64,000 nucleotides of DNA from positions 1 through 64,000 of the forward strand of contig CBDBKC010000030.1 of the NCBI GenBank assembly GCA_965206655.1. Direction: 5' to 3'. The DNA comes from JAPPLB01 sp965206655 (lineage in GTDB: Bacteria; Acidobacteriota; Terriglobia; Bryobacterales; UBA6623). Shown piece by piece: positions 16,126 to 24,919 of this stretch (the stretch's first letter is position 1; every line of letters starts with the position of its first letter). The position numbers and the translations under genes were made by a program. The notes below the pieces were generated by a model. The model worked only from the letters and a program-made list of their open reading frames with translations, was not told the origin of the DNA and searched no databases.

Positions 16126-18909
16126 ATGTCTACGCAAACTCTTGATCGGCCGCACGTCGAGCAGGAAACCCTGTCCCTGGTGAAGGAGCTACTCGCCGAA
16201 TTGGGGTCTCAGGAGGCCGCTTCGCGTGTGGCGCTCGATTCCTCGTTTGATCGCGATCTCGGGCTCGGTAGTCTAGAGCGCGTTGAATTGCTCATTCGGA
16301 CCGAACGACGCCTTGGGATTCGGATTCCCGAGACGGTCGCGCAGCGCGCCGATACGCCCGCCGAGTGGGTGCGGTCGGTGTTTGAAGACGAGACGCCGTC
16401 AGGGTCGGAGCGCCCGACGATCCGGCAGCCGGGCGATGCCGCCGCTCCGCCGATGCAGGCCGTGAGTTTTTCGGATGTGCTGCGGCAGCACGCGGAACGC
16501 GATCCCGGTCGGGTCCAGGTGCATCTACTCGAAGAAGGGCAGCTCAACGAGATTACCTACGGCCATCTGCTCGAAGCTTCCGAAGAAGTTGCGGCCGGCT
16601 TGATTGCTTCCGGCTTGCAGCCGAACGAGACTGTCGCCGTGATGCTACCGACTTGCGCCGACTTTCTCTACTCGTTCCTGGGTATCGCTCTGGCGGGCGG
16701 CATTGCTGTGCCCATCTATCCGCCGGCGCGCCCGGACAAGATCGAAGAGTATGTCCGACGGCAGACGCTGATTCTTCGTAACGCCGAGGTGCGGTTTCTG
16801 ATTTCATTTGACCAGGTGAAGGCCGTTTCGCAAGTGATGAGCCTGGGGATTCCAAGCCTCAGGGAAGTGACGACCGCCGACGAACTGCGCGGCCGGGGTT
16901 ACGGTTCGAACTCCACGGATCGCAAAGACGCTGAAGCCTTCTTCATTCAATACACGTCGGGCAGCACGGGCGACCCGAAGGGCGTTGTACTGACGCATGC
17001 CAATGTTCTCGCGAACGTGCAGGGCATCGGTTGGGCTGTTCAAGCGCGCCCGGACGACGCTGTTGTGAGTTGGTTGCCGCTCTACCACGACATGGGCCTG
17101 ATCGGTTCGTGGCTCTTTAGTCTTTTCTATGGTTTTCCGATCACCCTGATGTCGCCGCTTGCGTTTCTATCGCGGCCGGAGAGATGGTTGTGGGCGCTAA
17201 GTGATTCCGGTGGCAGCCTATGCCCGGCGCCCAACTTCGCGTACGAGCTTTGCGCACGCAAGATCACGGACGAAGCTCTCGGAGGCGTTGACCTGAGCCG
17301 CTGGCGAATCGCGATCAATGCGGGTGAACCCGTTCTGCCGGACACTCTGGAGCACTTCGCGGCGCGTTTCGCTCCCTGTGGATTTCGGGCTGAGAGTTAC
17401 GTCCCCTGTTATGGCTTGGCCGAGTCGTCTGTCGCGCTGACCTTTCCGCCTATCAACCGTTTACCGGTGATCGACCGGATTCGCCGCGAGGAGTTCGAGA
17501 AGGAAGGCCGCGCCGTTCCGGCGGATGCGGCGGACGAGAACGTCCTGCGCTTTCCCGCTAACGGGCGGGCGCTGCCCGGGCACGAAGTCCGGATTGTCGA
17601 CGAGAACGGAGATGACATCCCCGAGCGAACGCAGGGCAGACTGATTTTCCGGGGGCTCTCGAAGACCAGCGGCTACTTTCGAAACGACGAAGCCACCGCG
17701 GCCGTCACCGACGCCGAGGGTTGGATGGATTCGGGTGATCTGGCTTATTTGGCGAACGGGGAAGTGCACATCACCGGACGCCTCAAGGACTGCATCATAA
17801 AAGCGGGGCACAACATCATTCCGCAGGAGGTCGAGATGGCTGCGGCCGATGTCGCTGGCGTGCGGCGCGGTTGTGTGGCGGCCTTCGGCTCGACGGACGC
17901 CGTGAGCGGTACGGAGCGCCTGATCGTCGTCGCCGAGACGCGTTCGTACGACGAGGCCAAGCGTACGCGGATGCGGGCGGCGATCGTGCGGGCTATTGAT
18001 GAAAAGGTCGGACTGCCGCCGGACGTTGTCGAACTGGTTCCGCCGCAGACTGTCCGTAAGACGTCGAGCGGCAAGATTCGCCGTAACGAAACACGCAGCC
18101 TTTACGAGCAGGGCGCGCTCCGTCCGACGAGCGATCCCCCGTGGCTGCAATTGATTCGCCTTTGGACCGCGAATTTGGGAGAAGGGCTGCATCGCGGCAT
18201 CCATCGAGCGAACGACGCGGCCGTCGCTGGCGGACGGCGCAGTGTGCTGGCGGGCATTGCGACTTTGGGTGGTTTGACGGCACGGTTGGCGCCGACGCCG
18301 AAGGGAGCGACGGCGATTGTGCGCGCCACGGCGCGGATGCAGCGACGATCGGGGGTGGGCGCGTCGCGAGTAGCGGGGGGCGCGGACGGAAGGCTCGCGA
18401 ATCCCACGCTGCTTGCGAGCAACCCCCTCAGCACGGAAGATTTGCTGGCGCTGGTGGAATCGTTTGAAGGGCCGCTGCAACTTGCCGACATGGCGGTATT
18501 GCGCGGCATGGCGTGGGACGCGGCGTTTCTCCTCGAACCACTTCTAGCCGACAGCGGAGATGGGCAAGGGTCGGCGGCGGCGCAACTGAAGCAGCGGGTC
18601 GCGGAGGCACTGGAACGCGGATCGACGGTGGTCGTATCCGCTGACTCGCCGATGCACTCTACGCCGGAGCGTAGTCGTTTCCTGCTGGAACCGATTGAGG
18701 CTGCGATGGAGATGGGGCGTCCGTTGATTCCGGTTTACGCGGGCAACGGAGACGGTTCGCATACGGGTGAGTCCGGGAACGGAGCGCATACAATCCAGGT
18801 TGGACCACCTGTTGATCCGGGCGCTGATGCAGTCGTGGTGAGGGACCGCCTACGCGACGCCCTGCGTCGGCTCAAGGAACAGGGTCACAAGGCAGGCGCC
18901 GCCGAGTAG
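16126..18909 (+). CDS. ACP - fatty-acyl-AMP ligase - acyltransferase-like fusion
   Basis: This is a 927-residue three-part protein. Residues ~10-90 are an acyl carrier protein with the phosphopantetheine serine at Ser49 (LGLGSLERVEL). Residues ~110-680 are an adenylate-forming domain of the fatty-acyl-AMP ligase type: core motif YTSGSTGDPKG (276-286), SWLPLYHDMGLIG, YGLAES, MDSGDLAYL, GRLKDCIIKAGHNI and a terminal KTSSGKIRR lysine motif. Residues ~740-920 resemble a PlsC-type acyltransferase by ending VVVSADSPMHSTPERSRF..GRPLIPVYAG, but the HxxxxD and EGTR motifs are not visible. It probably activates a fatty acid and loads it on its own ACP. It is the first gene of a tight lipid operon, with the next ORF starting 4 bp after its stop. 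Confidence 0.88.
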   Translation: MSTQTLDRPHVEQETLSLVKELLAELGSQEAASRVALDSSFDRDLGLGSLERVELLIRTERRLGIRIPETVAQRADTPAEWVRSVFEDETPSGSERPTIRQPGDAAAPPMQAVSFSDVLRQHAERDPGRVQVHLLEEGQLNEITYGHLLEASEEVAAGLIASGLQPNETVAVMLPTCADFLYSFLGIALAGGIAVPIYPPARPDKIEEYVRRQTLILRNAEVRFLISFDQVKAVSQVMSLGIPSLREVTTADELRGRGYGSNSTDRKDAEAFFIQYTSGSTGDPKGVVLTHANVLANVQGIGWAVQARPDDAVVSWLPLYHDMGLIGSWLFSLFYGFPITLMSPLAFLSRPERWLWALSDSGGSLCPAPNFAYELCARKITDEALGGVDLSRWRIAINAGEPVLPDTLEHFAARFAPCGFRAESYVPCYGLAESSVALTFPPINRLPVIDRIRREEFEKEGRAVPADAADENVLRFPANGRALPGHEVRIVDENGDDIPERTQGRLIFRGLSKTSGYFRNDEATAAVTDAEGWMDSGDLAYLANGEVHITGRLKDCIIKAGHNIIPQEVEMAAADVAGVRRGCVAAFGSTDAVSGTERLIVVAETRSYDEAKRTRMRAAIVRAIDEKVGLPPDVVELVPPQTVRKTSSGKIRRNETRSLYEQGALRPTSDPPWLQLIRLWTANLGEGLHRGIHRANDAAVAGGRRSVLAGIATLGGLTARLAPTPKGATAIVRATARMQRRSGVGASRVAGGADGRLANPTLLASNPLSTEDLLALVESFEGPLQLADMAVLRGMAWDAAFLLEPLLADSGDGQGSAAAQLKQRVAEALERGSTVVVSADSPMHSTPERSRFLLEPIEAAMEMGRPLIPVYAGNGDGSHTGESGNGAHTIQVGPPVDPGADAVVVRDRLRDALRRLKEQGHKAGAAE

Positions 18910-18913
18910 AACG

Positions 18914-19519
18914 ATGCTGGACACCAACACAATCTTGCGCATGCTGGCGTGCTTTTTCGTCGGATCGATTCCTTTCGCCGTGCTGTCGATGATTGGCACG
19001 GGGATCGACATTCGAACGGTCGGCTCCGGCAATCCTGGTTTCAACAACGTGCTGCGGGTGAATAAGGGGCGGGCGATTCTGACTTTGGTTGGCGATGTCG
19101 GCAAGGGATTCTTTGCTGTGTGGGTGTTTCTGCAGCCGGAGGACCCCGCTCTGTACGGCTGGCTGTTCGGCTTCATGGTGGTGTTCGGCCACTGCTACTC
19201 GCCGTTTCTCAAGTTCAACGGCGGGAAGGGAATCGCGACGTCCGCCGGAGTGATGCTTGTGTTGTTCCCCGCATGGGCGGCGTCGGCCTTGGTTTTCTTT
19301 GCCGCTGTGCGATTGCTGGGTAGCCGTTTGAAGTGGCGGGAAGCGGGGATGATCGCTTCGGTTGCGACCTGGCTGTTCTTTACGCTCCTGATGGCGCTAC
19401 TGATCGGGGGGCCGGATGTTCGCAATGCGGCGTTGATGACGTTGTTTTTGGCGTGGAGGCATCAGCAGAACTTTCGAAATCTATTCACGGGCGGCGGCTC
19501 CGTAGCGCTGAATGAGTAG
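18914..19519 (+). CDS. plsY: glycerol-3-phosphate acyltransferase PlsY-like
   Basis: This is a 201-residue integral membrane protein with about five helices. All three PlsY signature loops are recognisable: SIPFAVL near the N-terminus, GSGNPGFNNVLR (standard GSGN.GATNVLR) and GHCYSPFLKFNGGKGIAT. The family transfers acyl from acyl-phosphate to glycerol-3-phosphate. It follows the FAAL fusion by 4 bp, so the two are likely cotranslated. Being embedded in this cluster rather than beside housekeeping lipid genes, it may be a dedicated paralogue acylating a special head-group acceptor. That role is inference. Confidence 0.9.
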   Translation: MLDTNTILRMLACFFVGSIPFAVLSMIGTGIDIRTVGSGNPGFNNVLRVNKGRAILTLVGDVGKGFFAVWVFLQPEDPALYGWLFGFMVVFGHCYSPFLKFNGGKGIATSAGVMLVLFPAWAASALVFFAAVRLLGSRLKWREAGMIASVATWLFFTLLMALLIGGPDVRNAALMTLFLAWRHQQNFRNLFTGGGSVALNE

Positions 19520-19526
19520 GCGCTGA

Positions 19527-20492
19527 ATGAGTCGCTTACTGCTTGATCAAATCCGGGAGCAGTGCGCTTGGGTGGCGGGGCAAGGGCGTGCGGTGCGAGT
19601 CAATGGAGACCGCATTCGACCCTACGCGGAGTCACTTCTTGATGCCAGTGTGGCCGCCACGGAGATGGATCCGGCGCATCATTACGTTGGCCGCGGAGAC
19701 GACACGGTTGCGTTCATCCTCACCCTGGATACGGTGAACTTCGGTTCGGGATACTTCCCGCATCTTCGAAAAAGGCCTGGGTTATCCGGTTACTTCACGA
19801 TTGCCTCTTCGTTGAATGACTGCTTTGTGGAACGGGGTCCGTTGTCGTGTGCGCGATTGGCTGAGATCACGCCGGGAGAGTGTACCGAGGTGTTTGGGCA
19901 GGACCCCGCGGATGGAGTCACTGGGGAACTCATGGCGCTATTCGCGAAGGCGTGGAACGACCTGGGCAGGCTGGTTCGTGACCGCTTCGGCGGTAGTTTC
20001 GTGGGAGTGGTTGAGGCCGCCGAGGAATCGGCGGAGAAGTTGATTCAGATCCTGTCCACGATGCCGTTCTTTCAAGATGTACAGCGTTACAAAGGCCGCG
20101 ACGTACCGTTTTACAAACGCGCGCAACTGACCGTGGCGGACTTGGCACTTGCCATGCGCGGAGAACGTCTGGGCCGCTTTCGCGATCTTGATCGGCTGAC
20201 GATCTTCGCCGACAACCTCGTGCCGCACGTGCTCCGGCTGGACGGCGTGCTCGACTACGATCCAGGTTTGCTTGAGCGGATTGAATGCCAAGAACTGATC
20301 GCACCCGGCAGCTCTGAGGAGATCGAGATCCGTGCCTGTGCCGTGCACGCGGGCGAGAGAATTCGTGAGGAACTTGCTGGTCTGGGCAAGACTTTGACGT
20401 CGATGGAGCTGGACTACCTTCTTTGGAATCGTGGTCAGGGGGCTGCCTACAAAGCACAGCCCCGCCATCGCTGCCGCTGCGTGTTTTACTAG
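19527..20492 (+). CDS. queuosine salvage protein (DUF2419/Qng1 family)
   Basis: This is a 321-residue protein of the queuosine 5'-phosphate N-glycosylase family, which releases queuine from salvaged queuosine nucleotides. The family-typical core is DTVAFILTLDTVNFGSGYFP, followed by GLSGYFTIASSL; the later segment RLTIFADNLVPHVLRLDGVL and the C-terminal MELDYLLWNRGQ also fit. It lies 7 bp after the PlsY stop and 26 bp before the HAD gene, inside an otherwise lipid-directed operon. Why a tRNA-nucleoside salvage enzyme is here is unclear. A related nucleoside-phosphate glycosidase activity on another substrate is possible. Confidence 0.8.
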   Translation: MSRLLLDQIREQCAWVAGQGRAVRVNGDRIRPYAESLLDASVAATEMDPAHHYVGRGDDTVAFILTLDTVNFGSGYFPHLRKRPGLSGYFTIASSLNDCFVERGPLSCARLAEITPGECTEVFGQDPADGVTGELMALFAKAWNDLGRLVRDRFGGSFVGVVEAAEESAEKLIQILSTMPFFQDVQRYKGRDVPFYKRAQLTVADLALAMRGERLGRFRDLDRLTIFADNLVPHVLRLDGVLDYDPGLLERIECQELIAPGSSEEIEIRACAVHAGERIREELAGLGKTLTSMELDYLLWNRGQGAAYKAQPRHRCRCVFY

Positions 20493-20518
20493 GAGACTCT
20501 GTTTCTCGCGGTATCCGA

Positions 20519-21241
20519 ATGGACACTCACTCCACTGCCAACCGAGCCGCCTTCTTCGACTTCGACGGTACGCTTGTGTCGAGCAACGTCGTTACTCGTT
20601 ACGCTTTCTTTGCCAAGAACCACCCGCGGCGCGTGGAGGCCTGGCGGCGGTATGGGAAGTTGCTGTTGACCGTGCCGCTGTGGATCGGCCTCGACATGTA
20701 CTCACGCAGACGATTCAATGAAGTCTTCTACCGCGAGTACCGGAATCTCTCGAAAGAGTGGCTCTATGAATCCGGTGAAGCGCTATTTGAAAAGGAGATT
20801 GTTCCTAAGATCTTCCCGGCGGCGCAGTCGCTTGTTGAATCTGACCGGGCCTCCGGCTACCGGCTCGTCCTCGTGAGTGGGGGGCTCGAATTCGCGATCG
20901 CCCCGGCTGTCCGGCATTTCGGATTCGACCACGTCATCTGCAATCATCTTGAATACGCCGGCGGCGTCGCCACGGGTAACGTCGTCTCGCCGCTGCTGGC
21001 CGAAGCCGAGAAGGTCCGAGCCATCGAGAATTTCTGCCGCGAGTATAATGTGGACTCAGCCCACTCCAAGGCCTACTCCGACAGCCTTTCCGACTTACCG
21101 ATGCTCGAATGCGTGGGCGAACCTGCCGCTGTGAACCCGGACCGAGGACTACGCCGCGCCGCCATCAAACGAAACTGGCCGATCCTCGATTTAAGGAGCG
21201 GAGCGGCTCCGCGGAGAATGGATGATGGCGACTCCGGCTGA
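20519..21241 (+). CDS. HAD-IB family phosphatase (SerB-like)
   Basis: This is a 240-residue haloacid dehalogenase phosphatase. Motif I is FFDFDGTLVSSN (nucleophile Asp of DFDGT), motif II LVLVSGGLEFAI and motif IV YSDSLSDLPML. A hydrophobic stretch LLLTVPLWIGLDMY sits in the cap, as in the subgroup often fused to or located with lysophospholipid acyltransferases. The start is ATG 20519; in-frame sequence upstream overlaps the previous gene and is ignored. Its end overlaps the next gene by about 20 bp. A role in dephosphorylating a lipid or head-group intermediate fits the operon; this is inference. Confidence 0.86.
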   Translation: MDTHSTANRAAFFDFDGTLVSSNVVTRYAFFAKNHPRRVEAWRRYGKLLLTVPLWIGLDMYSRRRFNEVFYREYRNLSKEWLYESGEALFEKEIVPKIFPAAQSLVESDRASGYRLVLVSGGLEFAIAPAVRHFGFDHVICNHLEYAGGVATGNVVSPLLAEAEKVRAIENFCREYNVDSAHSKAYSDSLSDLPMLECVGEPAAVNPDRGLRRAAIKRNWPILDLRSGAAPRRMDDGDSG

Positions 21242-22910
21242 AGAAATCCGCGTTCGCCGCGAAGTCGAATTCGGCGACCCGACACCGAACGCAGTGGGCC
21301 GCAATGCCCTCGTGTCATCGGAAGGCTGCGTCGTTCATCTGGAGCCGTCTTCCGCCAAGCGCCTGCTTTGGTCAGGCGAAGACCTGCTTGACGTAAAGCT
21401 CCCGACGGGCACGCGCGTCGTCTACCCCAAGCCGACCATCCCAGGCATTCCCGATCGAGACGAGGGGATCCGCTACGCCCTGAAACATCCTGAAGAGATG
21501 GAGCCGCTGGAAGCGCTGCTGCGGCCCGGGATGAAGGTCACGATTGCGATCGATGATGTTTCACTGCCGCTTCCGAAGATGCCGCGGCCCGACATCCGTG
21601 AATCGGTGCTTACGATCGTGCTCAACCTTCTGGCCGAGAAGGGCGTTACCGACGTCCATATCATCGTCGCAACCTCTTTCCACCGGCGGATGGAAGAGTT
21701 TGAGTTACGGCACGCCGTGGGTAGCCGTATCTATGACGCCTATGCCCCGGACCGGCTCTATAACCACGACGGAGAGGCGCCGGATGGCATGGTCGAGCTG
21801 GGCCGTACGGAGTTGGGCGAGCGTGTTCGTATCAATCGCCGCGCGGCTGAGTCGGATCTGCTCATATACGTGAATATCAACCTCGTCTCGATGGATGGCG
21901 GCAGCAAGTCGATCGGCGTCGGCCTCTGTGACTACCCGTCGTTACGAGCGCATCATACGCCGCAAACGATTCTTAAGTGCGATTCCTATTTCGACCACAA
22001 GCACTCGGCGTTGACCCACTCCTGTGACCGCATGGCGAGGGTGATCAACTCGCACCTCAAGGTGTTCCATGTTGAGACTGCGGTTAACAACGCGATGTTC
22101 AACCCGGCGATGGCGTTCTTTGTGAAGAATGAAGACAAGTGGAACGGGCTCGACAAAGCGAGCTTCCGGGTTGCGCAGTCCGCGTTACGGGCGTTGCCTC
22201 GGAAGCTGAAACGTAAGATTCTATTCTCAGTCCCGGCCTCGTACGGCGTCACGGCCGTGCATGCGGGGGCCACTTTGCCGACGCACGAGAAGACTCTTGC
22301 TTATTGCTATCAGCAGTACGCTGTGCCTGTCGAGGGGCAGAGTGACGTAGCGATCTTCGGCATCCCTTTTATCTCGCCTTACAACGTCAACTCGATCTTG
22401 AACCCGCTCTTGGTGCAAGTCCTGGCGCTGGGTTACTTCTTCAATATGTATCGCGGCATGCCCATCGTGAAAAAGAACGGCGTGATGATTCTGACTCACC
22501 CACTCTATGATGATTTCGACCCCCGTCATCATCCCTCTTACATCGAGTTTTTCCACCGCATCATGCCGGAAACGAATGACTCCTTTGTGCTCCAACAAAA
22601 GTACGAGGCCGAGTTCGCGCACAACCCGGAATACATCGAGATGTACCGGCATGGGTACGCGTATCACGGTGTCCATCCGTTTTACATGTGGTACTGGGGC
22701 GAGAACGGCCGGGCGCACTGCGGGAAGGTGATCGTTGTTGGCGCCGAAGACGAGAAGTCGGCGCGGGTGATGGGCTGGGATTGCGCTTCGTCGATGGACG
22801 AGGCCCTTGAAATGGCCCATTCCCACGTGGGACGTACTCCGTCCGTTTCGCACCTTCACATTCCCCCGATCAACATGGTTGACGTTTCGGGCGTCCCTGA
22901 ATCCATCTAG
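21222..22910 (+). CDS. LarA-like (DUF2088) protein
   Basis: This is a 562-residue protein related to the lactate racemase LarA catalytic subunit, an enzyme using a nickel-pincer nucleotide to racemise or epimerise alpha-hydroxy acids. The counterpart of the LarA nucleotide-binding loop is IAIDDVSLPLPKM (Asp111/112). TSFHRRM (His154) aligns with the GTHR motif, YNHDGEAP with the HxxxxD region, and SMDGGSKSIGVGLCDY with FSGGrKailPG (Lys229). The LarA catalytic His just before this last motif is not visible (NLVSMDGG). Start ATG 21222 or 21225 overlaps the HAD gene. No larB/C/E maturation genes are present in the window. Substrate unknown; it may act on a polyol-type head group. Confidence 0.75.
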   Translation: MMATPAEEIRVRREVEFGDPTPNAVGRNALVSSEGCVVHLEPSSAKRLLWSGEDLLDVKLPTGTRVVYPKPTIPGIPDRDEGIRYALKHPEEMEPLEALLRPGMKVTIAIDDVSLPLPKMPRPDIRESVLTIVLNLLAEKGVTDVHIIVATSFHRRMEEFELRHAVGSRIYDAYAPDRLYNHDGEAPDGMVELGRTELGERVRINRRAAESDLLIYVNINLVSMDGGSKSIGVGLCDYPSLRAHHTPQTILKCDSYFDHKHSALTHSCDRMARVINSHLKVFHVETAVNNAMFNPAMAFFVKNEDKWNGLDKASFRVAQSALRALPRKLKRKILFSVPASYGVTAVHAGATLPTHEKTLAYCYQQYAVPVEGQSDVAIFGIPFISPYNVNSILNPLLVQVLALGYFFNMYRGMPIVKKNGVMILTHPLYDDFDPRHHPSYIEFFHRIMPETNDSFVLQQKYEAEFAHNPEYIEMYRHGYAYHGVHPFYMWYWGENGRAHCGKVIVVGAEDEKSARVMGWDCASSMDEALEMAHSHVGRTPSVSHLHIPPINMVDVSGVPESI

Positions 22911-22916
22911 CCTCGT

Positions 22917-23918
22917 ATGAAGACAATCCTGATTACCGGCGCTACCGGTTTTCTTGGGACGCATCTCGTCGAATTGCTTCGACGGGAGGAACCGAACGCC
23001 CGTCTAAGGCTCATGAGCCGCAGCGCCTCGGTGTCGAACGGTACGTCCCAGATTGAATCCGTCGCGGCCGACATTACGAACGCGGAGCAGGTGCGGCGCG
23101 CAATCGAGGGGGTGGACGAGATCTACCATCTTGCCGGGACTGTCGAGCGCGCACCGAACAACCCTTGGCATCTTTACGATGTGCATGTCGAGGGGACACG
23201 GCATCTGTGTGAGGCGGCCCGCCGGACTGGCGTGAAGAAGATCGTGCTGGCTTCTTCTTCCGGCACGGTGGCGGTGGACCGCGAGCCTGTGGTACGGAAC
23301 GAAGAGTCCGGCTACACGAACGAGTTTGTCTCCGGGTGGCCCTACTACCTGAGCAAGATCTACGCCGAAAAGCTGGTGCTTTGGCATCACCAGCACCACG
23401 GGCTGCCCGTTGTGATCGTGAACCCAAGTCTAATGCTTGGGCCGGGAGATACGCGTGAATCGTCGACGCGTGATATGCACCTTTATCTAGAGGGCCAGAT
23501 CATGGCTGTTCCGACCGGCGGACTGAGCCTCGTTGACGCGCGCGACGCTGCCGCGGGTGCGCGAGCCGCCATGCAGCGAGGGCGAGTCGGGGAACGCTAC
23601 CTGCTCGGCGGTCCGAATTGGACCTTTCGTGAATGGATCGACCATGTTGAGGCAGCCTCCGGCGTCCGGGGCCCATTTCTTTCACCGACCCTCGGCCCGG
23701 CGCTTTTCATGGCGCGCGCGGCGCGGCGTCTGTTGCCGCTCGTCGGCGGCGCGTTCAAACTGGATGACGAGTCGATCCGCATGTCCGCGCTTTACTGGTA
23801 TTCCGATACGGCGAAAGCTCGCGCCGAGCTCAAGTTTGAAACCCGCGATCCCATGGAAACCATGCGGGACACGATTGAAGATCTCAGGACGCGCTATCCG
23901 GAACTGAGAGCCGGCTAG
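22917..23918 (+). CDS. extended SDR / NAD-dependent epimerase (HpnA- or DFR-like)
   Basis: This is a 333-residue extended short-chain dehydrogenase. It carries the nucleotide-binding motif TGATGFLGTH (residues 7-16), HLAGTVE after strand 4, the catalytic Tyr143-x-x-x-Lys147 (YYLSK) and NPSLMLGPGD. The arrangement resembles hopanoid-associated sugar epimerases (HpnA) and dihydroflavonol-reductase-like enzymes. It begins 6 bp after the LarA-like stop, in the same operon. A reduction or epimerisation of a sugar or polyol intermediate during lipid assembly is the simplest reading; the substrate is unproven. Confidence 0.86.
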   Translation: MKTILITGATGFLGTHLVELLRREEPNARLRLMSRSASVSNGTSQIESVAADITNAEQVRRAIEGVDEIYHLAGTVERAPNNPWHLYDVHVEGTRHLCEAARRTGVKKIVLASSSGTVAVDREPVVRNEESGYTNEFVSGWPYYLSKIYAEKLVLWHHQHHGLPVVIVNPSLMLGPGDTRESSTRDMHLYLEGQIMAVPTGGLSLVDARDAAAGARAAMQRGRVGERYLLGGPNWTFREWIDHVEAASGVRGPFLSPTLGPALFMARAARRLLPLVGGAFKLDDESIRMSALYWYSDTAKARAELKFETRDPMETMRDTIEDLRTRYPELRAG

Positions 23919-23937
23919 GCTTGGTGCGATTGACATT

Positions 23938-24903
23938 TTGAGCGCTCCCACGAAACCGATCGCGATTCTGAATCCGCGCGCCGCCGGTGGACGCGCGGCG
24001 AAGCACTGGCCCCGTATCGCCCGTACCCTCGCCGCGAAGCTGGGCGCGATCGAGCCTCGTTTCACCGCTCATCCCGGACACGCCACGCAGCTCGTTCGGC
24101 GCGCACTCATGGATGGCAGCGAACTGGTGGTTGCCGTGGGCGGGGATGGCACGATCAACGAAGCGGCCAACGGTTTCTTGAGCAATGACGAGCCGATCAA
24201 TCCAACGGCCCGCTTGGGCATTATCCCGATGGGAACCGGCGGCGACTTTCAGCGCACCCTGCGGCTTCCCTCCGACTTCGAACAGGCTGTCGATGTCATC
24301 GCCGGCGGAAACGTCCTGCCGATCGATGTGGGGGTTGCTCATTTCACGGGCCCCGATCACCGCCCGGCGGAGCGCTACTTTGTGAATCTGACCAGCTTCG
24401 GCATGGGAGGCGCGGTGTCGGTCCGCGCGAAGAACTTCTTGACTCCGCTTGGAGGGAAGATCGCCTTCCTATACGCCACTCTCGCCGTCTTTCTTACTTA
24501 CAGTGCGAAACGGGTGAGGCTTACGCTTGACGGAGTGCCGCTTCCCGACGAATTGAGTATCACCAACGTCGCCATCGGCAATGGCCGCTATCACGGCGGC
24601 GGCATGCATCCGTGCCCTGAGGCATTGCTCGACGACGGTCTTTTGGATGTCACCACCATCGATCACCTCAATATGTTTGAGTTGATCCGCGACCTGCCGG
24701 TGCTCTACTCGGACGACATCTACAAGCACCCCAAGGTCAATCACCACCGCGCGAAGACGGTGCTTGCTGAATCAAGTGAAACGACTTTGATCGAATTGGA
24801 TGGAGAAGCGGTCGGCAGCCTGCCGCTTGAAGCCCGGATCTTGCCGCGCCGGTTGCCGTTGCTGGTAGACGCGGAGGGGCTCAAACCGCCGAACCGCGCT
24901 TAG
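23938..24903 (+). CDS. diacylglycerol/lipid kinase (YegS/DgkB family)
   Basis: This is a 321-residue lipid kinase of the DAGK-catalytic family. The motif VVAVGGDGTINEAANGF (GGDGT at residues 68-72) and the substrate loop GIIPMGTGGDFQRTL are clear; the latter has Gly-Gly where many relatives have GTaNDf. The C-terminal half has the expected NVAIGNGRYHGGGMHPCPEALLDDGLLDVTTI. The start is a TTG at 23938, 19 bp after the SDR. It phosphorylates a lipid alcohol such as diacylglycerol or a long-chain base, and would complete the membrane-lipid pathway of the upstream genes. It is the last + strand gene of the operon. Confidence 0.9.
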   Translation: MSAPTKPIAILNPRAAGGRAAKHWPRIARTLAAKLGAIEPRFTAHPGHATQLVRRALMDGSELVVAVGGDGTINEAANGFLSNDEPINPTARLGIIPMGTGGDFQRTLRLPSDFEQAVDVIAGGNVLPIDVGVAHFTGPDHRPAERYFVNLTSFGMGGAVSVRAKNFLTPLGGKIAFLYATLAVFLTYSAKRVRLTLDGVPLPDELSITNVAIGNGRYHGGGMHPCPEALLDDGLLDVTTIDHLNMFELIRDLPVLYSDDIYKHPKVNHHRAKTVLAESSETTLIELDGEAVGSLPLEARILPRRLPLLVDAEGLKPPNRA

Positions 24904-24919
24904 CCCCCGGCGGGTTGCC

